From: Thermoplasmata archaeon
Lineage (GTDB): Archaea > Thermoplasmatota > Thermoplasmata > Thermoplasmatales > Thermoplasmataceae
NCBI GenBank assembly: GCA_021797225.1
Contig: JAKAAE010000034.1
Span: 1-12,475 of the forward strand
Direction: 5' to 3'
DNA: 12,475 nt
Shown here: positions 1 through 5,616 of the stretch, one piece after another
Position numbering within the stretch: the first letter of the stretch is position 1
How the letters are laid out: every line of letters starts with the position of its first letter
Position numbers and translations under genes: made by a program
The notes under the pieces: generated by a model
What the model was told of the DNA's origin: nothing
Databases searched by the model: none
The model's input: only the letters and a program-made list of their open reading frames with translations

Positions 1-7
1 TCTTTTA

Positions 8-28
8 TTATATATTATATATTATATA
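8..28. repeat. Three tandem copies of the 7-mer TTATATA
   Basis: Three perfect head-to-tail copies of TTATATA lie at 8-14, 15-21 and 22-28, in a spacer that is almost pure A+T. The rest of 1-183 has no convincing gene. Such simple A+T repeats are common in AT-rich archaeal spacers, and no function is implied. Confidence 0.6.
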
Positions 29-152
29 TTATTATAACTCTAATTTCTTACACACACCCATACATTTTTTTAGTTCCAGTGGAAATGTACCTCTCCCCCT
101 CTACTAAAAATATCTGTTTATATTTCTTATTTATACTATCTATTTAGAAACA

Positions 153-160
153 TTTAATAA
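153..160 (+). promoter_or_regulatory. Candidate TATA box of the tRNA-Ala gene
   Basis: TTTAATAA is centred about 27 nt before the first base of the mature tRNA, the distance expected for an archaeal TATA box serving a tRNA with a very short 5' leader. The surrounding spacer is AT-rich, so a chance match is possible. Confidence 0.35.
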
Positions 161-183
161 TTCTAGTTCAATTTCCATTAACT

Positions 184-255
184 GGGCCGGTAGATCAGCG
201 GTAGATCGCCTGCTTTGCAAGCAGGAGGGCTCGGGTCCAAATCCCGACCGGTCCA
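184..255 (+). tRNA. tRNA-Ala (anticodon TGC)
   Basis: A complete cloverleaf can be folded. The acceptor stem GGGCCGG (184-190) pairs with CCGGTCC (248-254). It includes the G3:U70 pair that marks alanine tRNAs, and the discriminator base is A255. The D stem is GATC/GATC with a 7-nt loop AGCGGTA. The anticodon stem CCTGC/GCAGG (209-213/221-225) holds the loop TTTGCAA, giving anticodon TGC (216-218), which reads GCN/GCA alanine codons. The variable loop is AGGGC and the T stem is TCGGG/CCCGA. There is no intron, and CCA is not encoded (the next bases are CTT), so it must be added enzymatically. Oddity: the T loop reads TCCAAAT, with C where nearly all tRNAs have T55. Confidence 0.97.
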
Positions 256-296
256 CTTAATTTATCAATTATATGTTTAGTATTTTGATAATGGTT

Positions 297-311
297 ATGT
301 TATTATAACAT
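297..311. repeat. Perfect 7+1+7 palindrome downstream of vapC
   Basis: ATGTTAT and ATAACAT flank a single central T. The 7-mer ATAACAT also occurs at 979-985, across the vapB start codon and the adjoining operator-like palindrome. The element lies in the 138-bp spacer between the tRNA and vapC, where no gene is visible. It could be a terminator-like hairpin for the leftward vapBC transcript, a second regulator-binding site, or chance in AT-rich DNA. Confidence 0.45.
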
Positions 312-393
312 TGTAACAAAAGTATCTGGAATTAATTTTCTAAAAAGAAATAGGATTAGATAGTAATTTATTTTACTAAGGAAATATTTCTTC

Positions 394-771
394 CTATTCA
401 AACAGTTTAAGTCCATTTTCTGTAAAAACTTTAAAGTGCTCATCCAACGTATAGAGTGAACACCCGTTGTTTATCGCTATTGATGCTATAATTGCATCCA
501 TTCTCGGAACTGATCTTCCTTTTCTTTCTGCAGTTAGTTCCAAAACAGCAGAGAGTTTGCTGTCATTCTCATTGTATTCCACTGTTGGTATCTGTAGAAC
601 CAAATGATCATCTTTGGAGTATTTTTCTATACCATAAAGTAACTCATGCATGTTAACCGAGGATGTGCAATATTCTTCTTCGCTCTCAATAATTTTAACC
701 ATCAACGTTTCCCCTTTTTCTGATTTCTTTTCAAGTATCTCGATGATGATATTTGTATCCAGTAGAATCAA
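394..771 (-). CDS. vapC: VapC-type PIN-domain toxin ribonuclease
   Basis: This 125-residue protein spans a whole PIN domain, the usual size for a VapC toxin. PIN toxins are Mg2+-dependent endoribonucleases that cut tRNA, rRNA or mRNA when freed from their antitoxin. The acidic metal-binding set is visible: D5 in LLDTN at the N-terminus, E43 in HELLYG, D92 in RMDAIIASIAI, and D110 in LYTLDEHF. The start codon is TTG (771-769). It is supported by the N-terminal MILLDTN signature, by a GGAGG ribosome binding site 7 nt upstream (complement of 779-783), and by a TTGA overlap with the vapB stop, which implies coupled translation after the antitoxin. All key residues are present, so the toxin appears intact. 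The actual RNA target cannot be told from sequence. Confidence 0.93.
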   Translation of the reverse strand: MILLDTNIIIEILEKKSEKGETLMVKIIESEEEYCTSSVNMHELLYGIEKYSKDDHLVLQIPTVEYNENDSKLSAVLELTAERKGRSVPRMDAIIASIAINNGCSLYTLDEHFKVFTENGLKLFE

Positions 772-980
772 TTCCTATCCTCCCACCTTTTCTTTTTAAT
801 CTCCTTAAGAAGTTCCTCTTTATCTTCAAATTCAATACTTCCCCTCAACGATGTAAGGATGTCCTTCTTGCTCTGTGATTTAATCAATCTTTCTAAAAGT
901 TCGCTGAAACTTTCATTATCTTTTTTGAATCCCTTTAATTCATCATATACTGACTGTTTGATTGTGATAGTTTTTGGCAT
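768..980 (-). CDS. vapB: VapB-type antitoxin (UPF0330/DUF217-like)
   Basis: This 70-residue protein lies directly upstream of vapC and overlaps it. The N-terminal half (KTITIKQSVYDELKGFK, then a helix with ESFSELLERLI) has the pattern of the archaeal UPF0330/DUF217 VapB family: a short strand and helices that dimerise and bind DNA. The charged C-terminal tail (about residues 45-70, rich in E and K) is the part that normally masks the toxin active site. The ATG at 980 sits about 26 nt from the centre of a TATA box, so the mRNA is probably leaderless. Two perfect palindromes between the TATA box and the ATG are likely where the VapBC complex represses its own promoter. The family call is by pattern recognition; the pairing with a PIN toxin makes it firm. 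Confidence 0.88.
   Translation of the reverse strand: MPKTITIKQSVYDELKGFKKDNESFSELLERLIKSQSKKDILTSLRGSIEFEDKEELLKEIKKKRWEDRN
779..783 (-). promoter_or_regulatory. GGAGG ribosome binding site that fixes the TTG start of vapC
   Basis: The complement reads GGAGG followed by 7 nt and then TTG at 771. This full match to the archaeal 16S anti-Shine-Dalgarno sequence supports the non-ATG start and shows that the toxin is translated by internal initiation, unlike the leaderless vapB. Confidence 0.7.
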
Positions 981-1003
981 AACATATGTTTATGTTTAAA
1001 CAT
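981..1003 (-). promoter_or_regulatory. Probable vapBC operator: two adjacent perfect palindromes
   Basis: AACATATGTT (981-990) and ATGTTTAAACAT (992-1003) are each perfectly self-complementary and are separated by one base. Together they give four half-sites of the form AACAT/ATGTT. They fill the space between the vapB TATA box and its start codon, where a bound repressor would block initiation. VapB-type antitoxins are known to autorepress through palindromes. That this pair is the site is inferred from position and symmetry. Confidence 0.6.
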
Positions 1004-1010
1004 TATATAA
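1003..1010 (-). promoter_or_regulatory. TATA box of the vapBC operon
   Basis: TTATATAA, itself palindromic, is centred about 26 nt before the vapB ATG on the minus strand. This spacing puts the transcription start at or next to the start codon, so the mRNA is probably leaderless. No Shine-Dalgarno-like sequence precedes the ATG, which agrees. Confidence 0.6.
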
Positions 1011-1067
1011 ATTTTTACAAATATTATGATAATATCTACATCATCCTATTGATAGATAAACCATTAA

Positions 1068-1075
1068 TTTTTATA
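1068..1075 (+). promoter_or_regulatory. TATA box of the thiamine-binding protein gene
   Basis: TTTTTATA is centred about 24 nt upstream of the ATG at 1096. No ribosome binding site is seen in the intervening bases, so the transcript is probably leaderless. This also rules out a TPP riboswitch in a 5' leader at this gene. The promoter is divergent from that of vapB, within a 115-bp spacer. Confidence 0.5.
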
Positions 1076-1095
1076 CATACTTTAGATATATTGTT

Positions 1096-1389
1096 ATGAT
1101 AGTGGCAGATGTTACATTTTATCCTATAGGAAAAGGAGTTTCAGTTGGTGATGCTATAGAGAAAGTAGTCAACCATATAGAAAAAAACAAATCAGTTAAA
1201 TGCTACCCAAACAGCATGGCCACTGTAATAGAATGCGATAATCTGGATATACTGTTTGATATCGTGAAGGATGCTGAAAAGTTCCTTGAGAATCTTGGAT
1301 TTCCACGTATTGAAACTATATTAAGGATTGATAACAGAACAGATGTAGAAAATTCAGTTGAGAGAAAAATAAAACATTTTAATAAATAA
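1096..1389 (+). CDS. MTH1187/YkoF-family thiamine-binding protein (UPF0045)
   Basis: The 97-residue product matches the small UPF0045 / MTH1187 proteins in length and pattern. They have a ferredoxin-like fold, assemble into multimers, and in several members bind thiamine or hydroxymethylpyrimidine. The N-terminal strand with the PIGKG turn (IVADVTFYPIGKGVSVGDAI), a central VKCYPNSMATVIEC strand pair, and a C-terminal R-I-D-N-R-T-D segment fit that family. There is no signal peptide or membrane segment, so it is cytosolic. It is a single-gene unit with its own promoter, and its stop codon lies 2 nt from that of the opposing dehydratase gene. Thiamine binding is known for the family, not shown here. 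No thiamine biosynthesis gene lies nearby in the window. Confidence 0.85.
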   Translation: MIVADVTFYPIGKGVSVGDAIEKVVNHIEKNKSVKCYPNSMATVIECDNLDILFDIVKDAEKFLENLGFPRIETILRIDNRTDVENSVERKIKHFNK

Positions 1390-1391
1390 AA

Positions 1392-2570
1392 TTATAATTT
1401 TTTAAACGTCCCGGAAACCACCCATGGCGGTTCAGTTCCCAGAGGTTCCATCCCGGATACAACACTATCATTCAAAATTTTCTCATTAACCTCTATTCCC
1501 AGACCAGGTTTTCCTGATAGCCTCATATATCCATTCTCTACAGAATATCCTGTAAACAGGCTTTTCTTCCATGCAGGCCACGACTCCTCGAAACTTTCCT
1601 GAATAAGGAAGTTTGAAAGCGTGTAATCAACATTAAGGGTGGCTGCAGTCTGTACAGGTCCAAATGCATTATGATATGCCACAGGAACACCGAAGGAATC
1701 TGCTATTGACGCTATCTTCTTTGCCTCCAGTATCCCCTTTGAATTGGTTATGTCCGGCTGTATTACATCAACCATTCCACCGGAAATATACCTGGCAAAA
1801 TCCTCCTTATTTAGAAGTCTCTCACCAAGGGCAACAGGTATATTTACCCTTGCCCTGAATTCTGGAAGAAAGTGTTCAAGTTCCGGATGAACAGGCTCTT
1901 CAATGAATAATGGATTGTACTCTTCCAGTGCAGTTCCAGCCATAACCGCATATTTCGGTGCAAATCTCCCATGGCATTCAATCAGTAAATCTATATTGTC
2001 ACCTAATGCATTTCTCATTCCACCAACTATTGCAGCAGATTTTTTAACCGATTCAACTGTAATTTTATCATAATTATCTCCGAAAGGATCAAATTTAAAG
2101 GCTGTATATCCCTTTGAAACCAGTTTTTTTGCCTTATTTATAAAATCATCTGGGGTAACACAGTCAGAATACCATCCATTGGCATACGCCCTGATTTTAT
2201 CATTGAATTCCCCTCCCAGTAAATTATATACTGGGGACCCGAGGTTCTTCCCTATAAGATCCCACGATGCTATCTCAAATGCACTCAAAGCAGCTGTTTC
2301 TTCAATAGATTTTGTAACATAAAATGCATTTCTGTAATATTCCCGTATGTTTTTTTCAACATCAAAATAATTTTTATCCTGAAATATCCTTGCAACCTCA
2401 TTTAAACTCTCCTTTACCGGAAGGGTCATCATGGTTGTCGGTGCCTCTCCAAATCCTATTCTTCCTTCAGATGATGTTAACTTCAGTATCAATATGGTAG
2501 AACTCCACGGCGATGATTTTTCTTCCGGCGAACCAAGTTCAAATATTTCAATATTTTTTATAGTTTCCAT
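1392..2570 (-). CDS. gnaD: Enolase-superfamily sugar-acid dehydratase, probably D-gluconate dehydratase
   Basis: A 392-residue mandelate racemase/muconate lactonizing enzyme. It resembles the archaeal D-gluconate (or gluconate/galactonate) dehydratase that makes 2-keto-3-deoxygluconate in the non-phosphorylative Entner-Doudoroff pathway. The N-terminal capping domain (about 1-120) contains GFGEA at 39-43. The barrel domain carries YANGWY (129-134) and KFDPFG (159-164). Mg2+ ligands are E198 in IECHGRF, E224 in EEP and E250 in GER; H200, H300 (YHNAFG) and D273 are probable catalytic residues. The first ligand is Glu where many relatives have Asp. The C-terminus P-W-V-V-x-G-T-F-K-K resembles the Sulfolobus enzyme as I remember it. 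The gene lies 51 bp downstream of the ATP synthase operon on the same strand, with its own candidate promoter. Related xylonate or galactonate dehydratases are the main alternatives. Confidence 0.8.
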   Translation of the reverse strand: METIKNIEIFELGSPEEKSSPWSSTILILKLTSSEGRIGFGEAPTTMMTLPVKESLNEVARIFQDKNYFDVEKNIREYYRNAFYVTKSIEETAALSAFEIASWDLIGKNLGSPVYNLLGGEFNDKIRAYANGWYSDCVTPDDFINKAKKLVSKGYTAFKFDPFGDNYDKITVESVKKSAAIVGGMRNALGDNIDLLIECHGRFAPKYAVMAGTALEEYNPLFIEEPVHPELEHFLPEFRARVNIPVALGERLLNKEDFARYISGGMVDVIQPDITNSKGILEAKKIASIADSFGVPVAYHNAFGPVQTAATLNVDYTLSNFLIQESFEESWPAWKKSLFTGYSVENGYMRLSGKPGLGIEVNEKILNDSVVSGMEPLGTEPPWVVSGTFKKL

Positions 2571-2586
2571 GAACTAATAAATAGTG

Positions 2587-2600
2587 AATATAATATTAAT
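2587..2600 (-). promoter_or_regulatory. Candidate promoter of the dehydratase gene
   Basis: On the minus strand ATTAATATTATATT lies about 17-30 nt ahead of the ATG at 2570, a fit for an archaeal TATA box with a leaderless start. The region also follows the end of the ATP synthase operon, so read-through may add to expression. Confidence 0.4.
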
Positions 2601-2601
2601 C

Positions 2602-2619
2602 TTTTCAGTATGAAAAAAA
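2602..2619 (-). terminator. Candidate terminator of the ATP synthase operon
   Basis: Right after the atpI stop, the minus strand has a run of seven T (complement of 2613-2619). An imperfectly placed small inverted repeat, TTTTCA/TGAAAA with a 3-nt loop (2602-2616), overlaps it. Archaeal terminators are mainly T runs, so this could end the operon transcript. The hairpin is weak and A+T-only except for one pair. Confidence 0.35.
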
Positions 2620-2621
2620 TA

Positions 2622-4550
2622 TTATTTTTTATCAAATTTCTTCAATGTAAAACGCCTGTTGCTTCCAAACGGAGAGAACTGTTTGCCATTACCAAAGTAA
2701 AACTTTGAGAAAAATTCTACGTAAAGAAGCCTTGCCCCCTGTATTCCCGGCTCAAATACAGCAATTACAAGGTTGAATAACTGCCCCACCACAAGTATAA
2801 CCACTCCCATTATAATAAAATAAAAAGGATCTGAAAGGGTTGCCCTGAACACCGTGTTTATTACCAGAGCAAGGACAACAGACGCAAGCAGTATGCCCAC
2901 AATCCTTGTATATGAAAGTACATGTGAAATAATTGATGGAATTTCCATCAGGCTTAAGGTACCTTCAAATGCAATAACCATGACGAATCCCACAATCAGC
3001 ATAATATATCCTATTAGTGATGAAAATTCTGTTGGGCTAAGGCTTATCCTGTGTATCAGATTGAGTCCAAGAATAGCAAAAGACCACGCCATAAGTATCC
3101 ATCCTATCTTTGCTATGGCTTCTTTTTTATGGTTAATGTAAAAGTTATTGATAATGCCGAGAACAAATCCGAATGTTACGAAAGCAAGTCCTATATAACC
3201 TGAAATAACAAGCAACAAACCTATATGTGTAACAGGCACGGGCGCAGGGCTAATCTGGAATGGAACAGGATATATTGTAAAACCGAAGAACTCATTGAAT
3301 ATTATACCGAATATAATTGCTATAATAGATGCAGGTATTAGGGCCTTTGCCAGTGTTTTCAGGGAATTTTTACCCATTATCATTAACACAAAACCGGATA
3401 ATTTTTTAGGAATATGGCTTTTTACTGGCGGGTGGTCTATCCTATGGATTATGAATAATGATACTAAAAGTATTACAAGACCGTAACCGGCATCCCCGAC
3501 CATTAATCCAAAGAACACAGGGAAAACAAGGGCAAAAATAAGTGTTGGATCAAATTCATACTCTTCAGGAAGAGAATAGAACCTTATAAAAAACTCAAAT
3601 ATCCTGAAATGTTTTGGATTTGAAAGTTTTGTGGGGGGATCTTCCTTTGTCTCTATAACTCTTATCATAATTGTATTCTTAGAATCCTTATTGAGAATAC
3701 TGGCAACATTATCATATTCAGATGCAGGAATCCACCCATCCATTGCAAAAGCATTTTCAGATGATGCTATATTGCTGAGTATTTCCTCCTCCTTTACATA
3801 TATTTCAAGCTGTTCAGTTATCTGTGCTATGGTTTCATAATATTTATCAGAGAGGGCATTAAGTGATGAATTTATTCCGTTGATGGATGCCTCAGCCTCT
3901 GATATGATTTTTTTATTTGCCTTAATATTCTCTGTAACAGTACCCTTCACTTCAGGAACCTTCATAATCCCACAGGTTTTTGATGAAAGCATGGAAAGAA
4001 ATTCAGCTTCATTTTTTCTATTGATGGTAATTATTGAATATCCATTTCCCAGGTCTGTGACTGCTGAATAATCTGTTTTTAGGTTATTATTTTCCGTTTT
4101 AGTCTCTATAATGAAACTTTCGACATATCCATTGTTTAATATGGACAAATCTTCTTTGAATCCTGAAATAATTTCAAGCGGTTTTAAAATAATCTGGTTT
4201 TCTTTTATTATGGAATAATATTTATCCTCATCATCCTTAAGCCGGGATAACTCACCGGCTATTGGCACTTCTGATACACTATCAAGAAGCTCTTCCCTTG
4301 AACTGAAATATTTCTTTTCTTTTACAGGTCTTTCCGGGAGTATAGATAAAAATCCCTTGAATCTGGATAGATTATCAGCAAGTAACTTGTACGTGCTATT
4401 TGACGCGGGAATATTGAATATCTTTGCAACTTCCTGATCAGTGTTTTCAATCTGAATCACATTGAGATCGTGCATATCATCTATTATGGTGTTTTTATAC
4501 GCATTGAGGCCGATAACCCTGATCTTAACCATCTTTACAGGCTTTAGCAT
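2622..4550 (-). CDS. atpI: A-type ATP synthase subunit I (membrane subunit a, stator)
   Basis: This 642-residue protein is the right size for the archaeal subunit equivalent to V-ATPase subunit a. It forms the two proton half-channels against the K ring and anchors the peripheral stalks. Residues 1 to about 330 are a soluble, partly coiled-coil cytoplasmic arm. From about 335 on there are seven or eight membrane spans, including the family signature FPVFFGLMVGDAGYG. The essential channel arginine is R549 in LSYTRIVGILLAS, corresponding to the conserved arginine of eukaryotic subunit a. Conserved acidic residues E600 and E612 follow in the last span and its tail (FEPGIQGARLLYVEFF). The ATG is 4 nt after the atpH stop, with an AGTGAT element just upstream overlapping that stop. 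It is the last gene of the operon. Confidence 0.96.
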   Translation of the reverse strand: MLKPVKMVKIRVIGLNAYKNTIIDDMHDLNVIQIENTDQEVAKIFNIPASNSTYKLLADNLSRFKGFLSILPERPVKEKKYFSSREELLDSVSEVPIAGELSRLKDDEDKYYSIIKENQIILKPLEIISGFKEDLSILNNGYVESFIIETKTENNNLKTDYSAVTDLGNGYSIITINRKNEAEFLSMLSSKTCGIMKVPEVKGTVTENIKANKKIISEAEASINGINSSLNALSDKYYETIAQITEQLEIYVKEEEILSNIASSENAFAMDGWIPASEYDNVASILNKDSKNTIMIRVIETKEDPPTKLSNPKHFRIFEFFIRFYSLPEEYEFDPTLIFALVFPVFFGLMVGDAGYGLVILLVSLFIIHRIDHPPVKSHIPKKLSGFVLMIMGKNSLKTLAKALIPASIIAIIFGIIFNEFFGFTIYPVPFQISPAPVPVTHIGLLLVISGYIGLAFVTFGFVLGIINNFYINHKKEAIAKIGWILMAWSFAILGLNLIHRISLSPTEFSSLIGYIMLIVGFVMVIAFEGTLSLMEIPSIISHVLSYTRIVGILLASVVLALVINTVFRATLSDPFYFIIMGVVILVVGQLFNLVIAVFEPGIQGARLLYVEFFSKFYFGNGKQFSPFGSNRRFTLKKFDKK

Positions 4551-4554
4551 TTAA

Positions 4555-4878
4555 TCACTTTTTGTTGATGTATTTCAATATAATGTCATATACCTTTTCT
4601 TCCATTGCACGTTCCTTTAGATCAAGCTTCATGACCTGTGCCCTGGCCCTCTGAGTATCCAGTGCATCTACCATTTTCTTGTCTTCTGATTCTTTTATTT
4701 CCTCAAGACTTTTATTATAATCATTTATAATCTGGTTTTCCACGTTCTTTGATTTTTCATTGCACTCCTTAATTTTATCAGCAAGCTGTTTTTCCATTTC
4801 ATCCTTCAAATCCTGAATAGCCTTCTTTTTAGCGTCTTCCTTATCCCTGATTACCTTCAACTCATCTATTTCAGTCAT
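4555..4878 (-). CDS. atpH: A-type ATP synthase subunit H (peripheral stalk coiled coil)
   Basis: A 107-residue protein, highly charged (rich in K, E and D) and without a membrane segment. It is predicted to be almost one continuous alpha helix, with a heptad-like pattern over about residues 5-95. Subunit H (AhaH) is typically about 105 residues and forms a right-handed coiled-coil heterodimer with E, making the stalks that hold A3B3 against subunit I. Sequence in this class is poorly conserved, so the call rests on length, composition and its place directly before atpI, which is its usual neighbour. The start ATG overlaps the stop of the upstream small membrane protein gene (ATGA). A GGTGAT ribosome binding site (complement of 4885-4890) lies 6 nt upstream. 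Confidence 0.82.
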   Translation of the reverse strand: MTEIDELKVIRDKEDAKKKAIQDLKDEMEKQLADKIKECNEKSKNVENQIINDYNKSLEEIKESEDKKMVDALDTQRARAQVMKLDLKERAMEEKVYDIILKYINKK

Positions 4879-4982
4879 TTATATATCACCATAATGATTA
4901 TGGCAATAAATACTATTGCCATTGTTATGTTTACCATCAGTACAATTTTTCTGATTTTTTTAAATTTTTCCACATTATCCAT
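4875..4982 (-). CDS. 35-residue single-span membrane protein of the ATP synthase operon, unknown function
   Basis: This small gene fills the space between atpD and atpH. The ATG at 4982 is the first after the atpD stop (1 nt gap), has AGGA 8 nt upstream (complement of 4991-4994), and its stop overlaps the atpH start in ATGA. A longer in-frame reading from 5060 would lie inside atpD and is less likely. The protein has a short charged N-terminus with a basic cluster (K6, K8, K9, R11, K12), then one hydrophobic helix from about I13 to I33, ending in YK. The positive charges predict a cytoplasmic N-terminus. I do not recognise the family. It could be an accessory or assembly component of the membrane sector, loosely like the tiny extra subunits of eukaryotic V-ATPase. 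That is inference from context only. Confidence 0.75.
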   Translation of the reverse strand: MDNVEKFKKIRKIVLMVNITMAIVFIAIIIMVIYK

Positions 4983-4983
4983 A

Positions 4984-5616
4984 TTATTTATCCTGCCCTG
5001 CAACCACATGATTTTTAACAAATTTAAGTGTTGAGAATGAGTCTCTTTCCATTTCATCAAGATGTTCTCTTATAATTTTCAGGTTCGATTTGAACCGCGG
5101 TATCATGATATTTTCAATAGCGTTGGACCTCCTATTGGTTTTATCTATCTCATTAAGTAGTTTTCGCATGGAAGACTCTTTCTGTGCAACTATTAAAAGT
5201 TCGTTGAATATTCTGTCAAAAATTATCATTGCATCGTATATTGATGCAGGTACAGAGGTTGCCATATACTGACTATCCATAATTTTTTTTCCGATTTCTG
5301 CCGACATTTCAGGAATTTTTACACCCATAATATTTTTTCCGCCTATCTTTATTTCAGGTGAAGAGAACATATACGATATCCTCTCTATTTCCAGTGTGCC
5401 GTCAATGACCTCTGCCATTCTGATAGCATTCAATCCATTTTCTATATCATTTTTTATATTTTCCTTTAGCCCTTTTATTTCATTGCTTATTTTGAAAAAT
5501 TCCATGACAAGTGATTGGCGTTTCATTTTAAGGAGCTCAAGTCCTCTAGAAGCTACCTTCACCCTCTTTTTCGTATTTATTAATTCAATCCTAGTCAATC
5601 TGATATTATTTGCCAT
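4984..5616 (-). CDS. atpD: A-type ATP synthase subunit D (central rotor stalk)
   Basis: This 210-residue protein is the gamma-like shaft that rotates inside the A3B3 hexamer and couples ATP synthesis to the turning K ring. The N-terminus (RLTRIELINTKKRVKVASRG, then LELLKMKRQSLVMEF) and the C-terminal IPRFKSNLKIIREHLDEMERD are typical of the family and form its long antiparallel coiled coil. The ATG at 5616 is chosen because it overlaps the atpB stop by one base (TAATG), has GGGAG just upstream, and gives a family-standard length. An open frame continues upstream to 5703 inside atpB, but the extra 29 residues do not resemble any D subunit. Confidence 0.95.
   Translation of the reverse strand: MANNIRLTRIELINTKKRVKVASRGLELLKMKRQSLVMEFFKISNEIKGLKENIKNDIENGLNAIRMAEVIDGTLEIERISYMFSSPEIKIGGKNIMGVKIPEMSAEIGKKIMDSQYMATSVPASIYDAMIIFDRIFNELLIVAQKESSMRKLLNEIDKTNRRSNAIENIMIPRFKSNLKIIREHLDEMERDSFSTLKFVKNHVVAGQDK

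Noticed and set aside
85..147. Short rightward open frame of 20 codons before the tRNA
   Set aside because: There is no ribosome binding site or TATA box at a suitable distance, and the length is within chance for this spacer.
1..183. CRISPR array or origin suggested by the AT-rich repeats at the left edge
   Set aside because: Only three 7-bp copies without spacers, and no larger repeat structure or origin-binding motif that I can recognise.
184..393. tRNA 3' end as an integration (att) site
   Set aside because: No second copy of the tRNA 3' segment and no integrase gene is visible in the window.
4875..5060. Longer 61-residue form of the small membrane protein
   Set aside because: Its first 26 residues would be read from inside atpD in another frame. 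The ATG at 4982 follows the atpD stop and has AGGA at good spacing.
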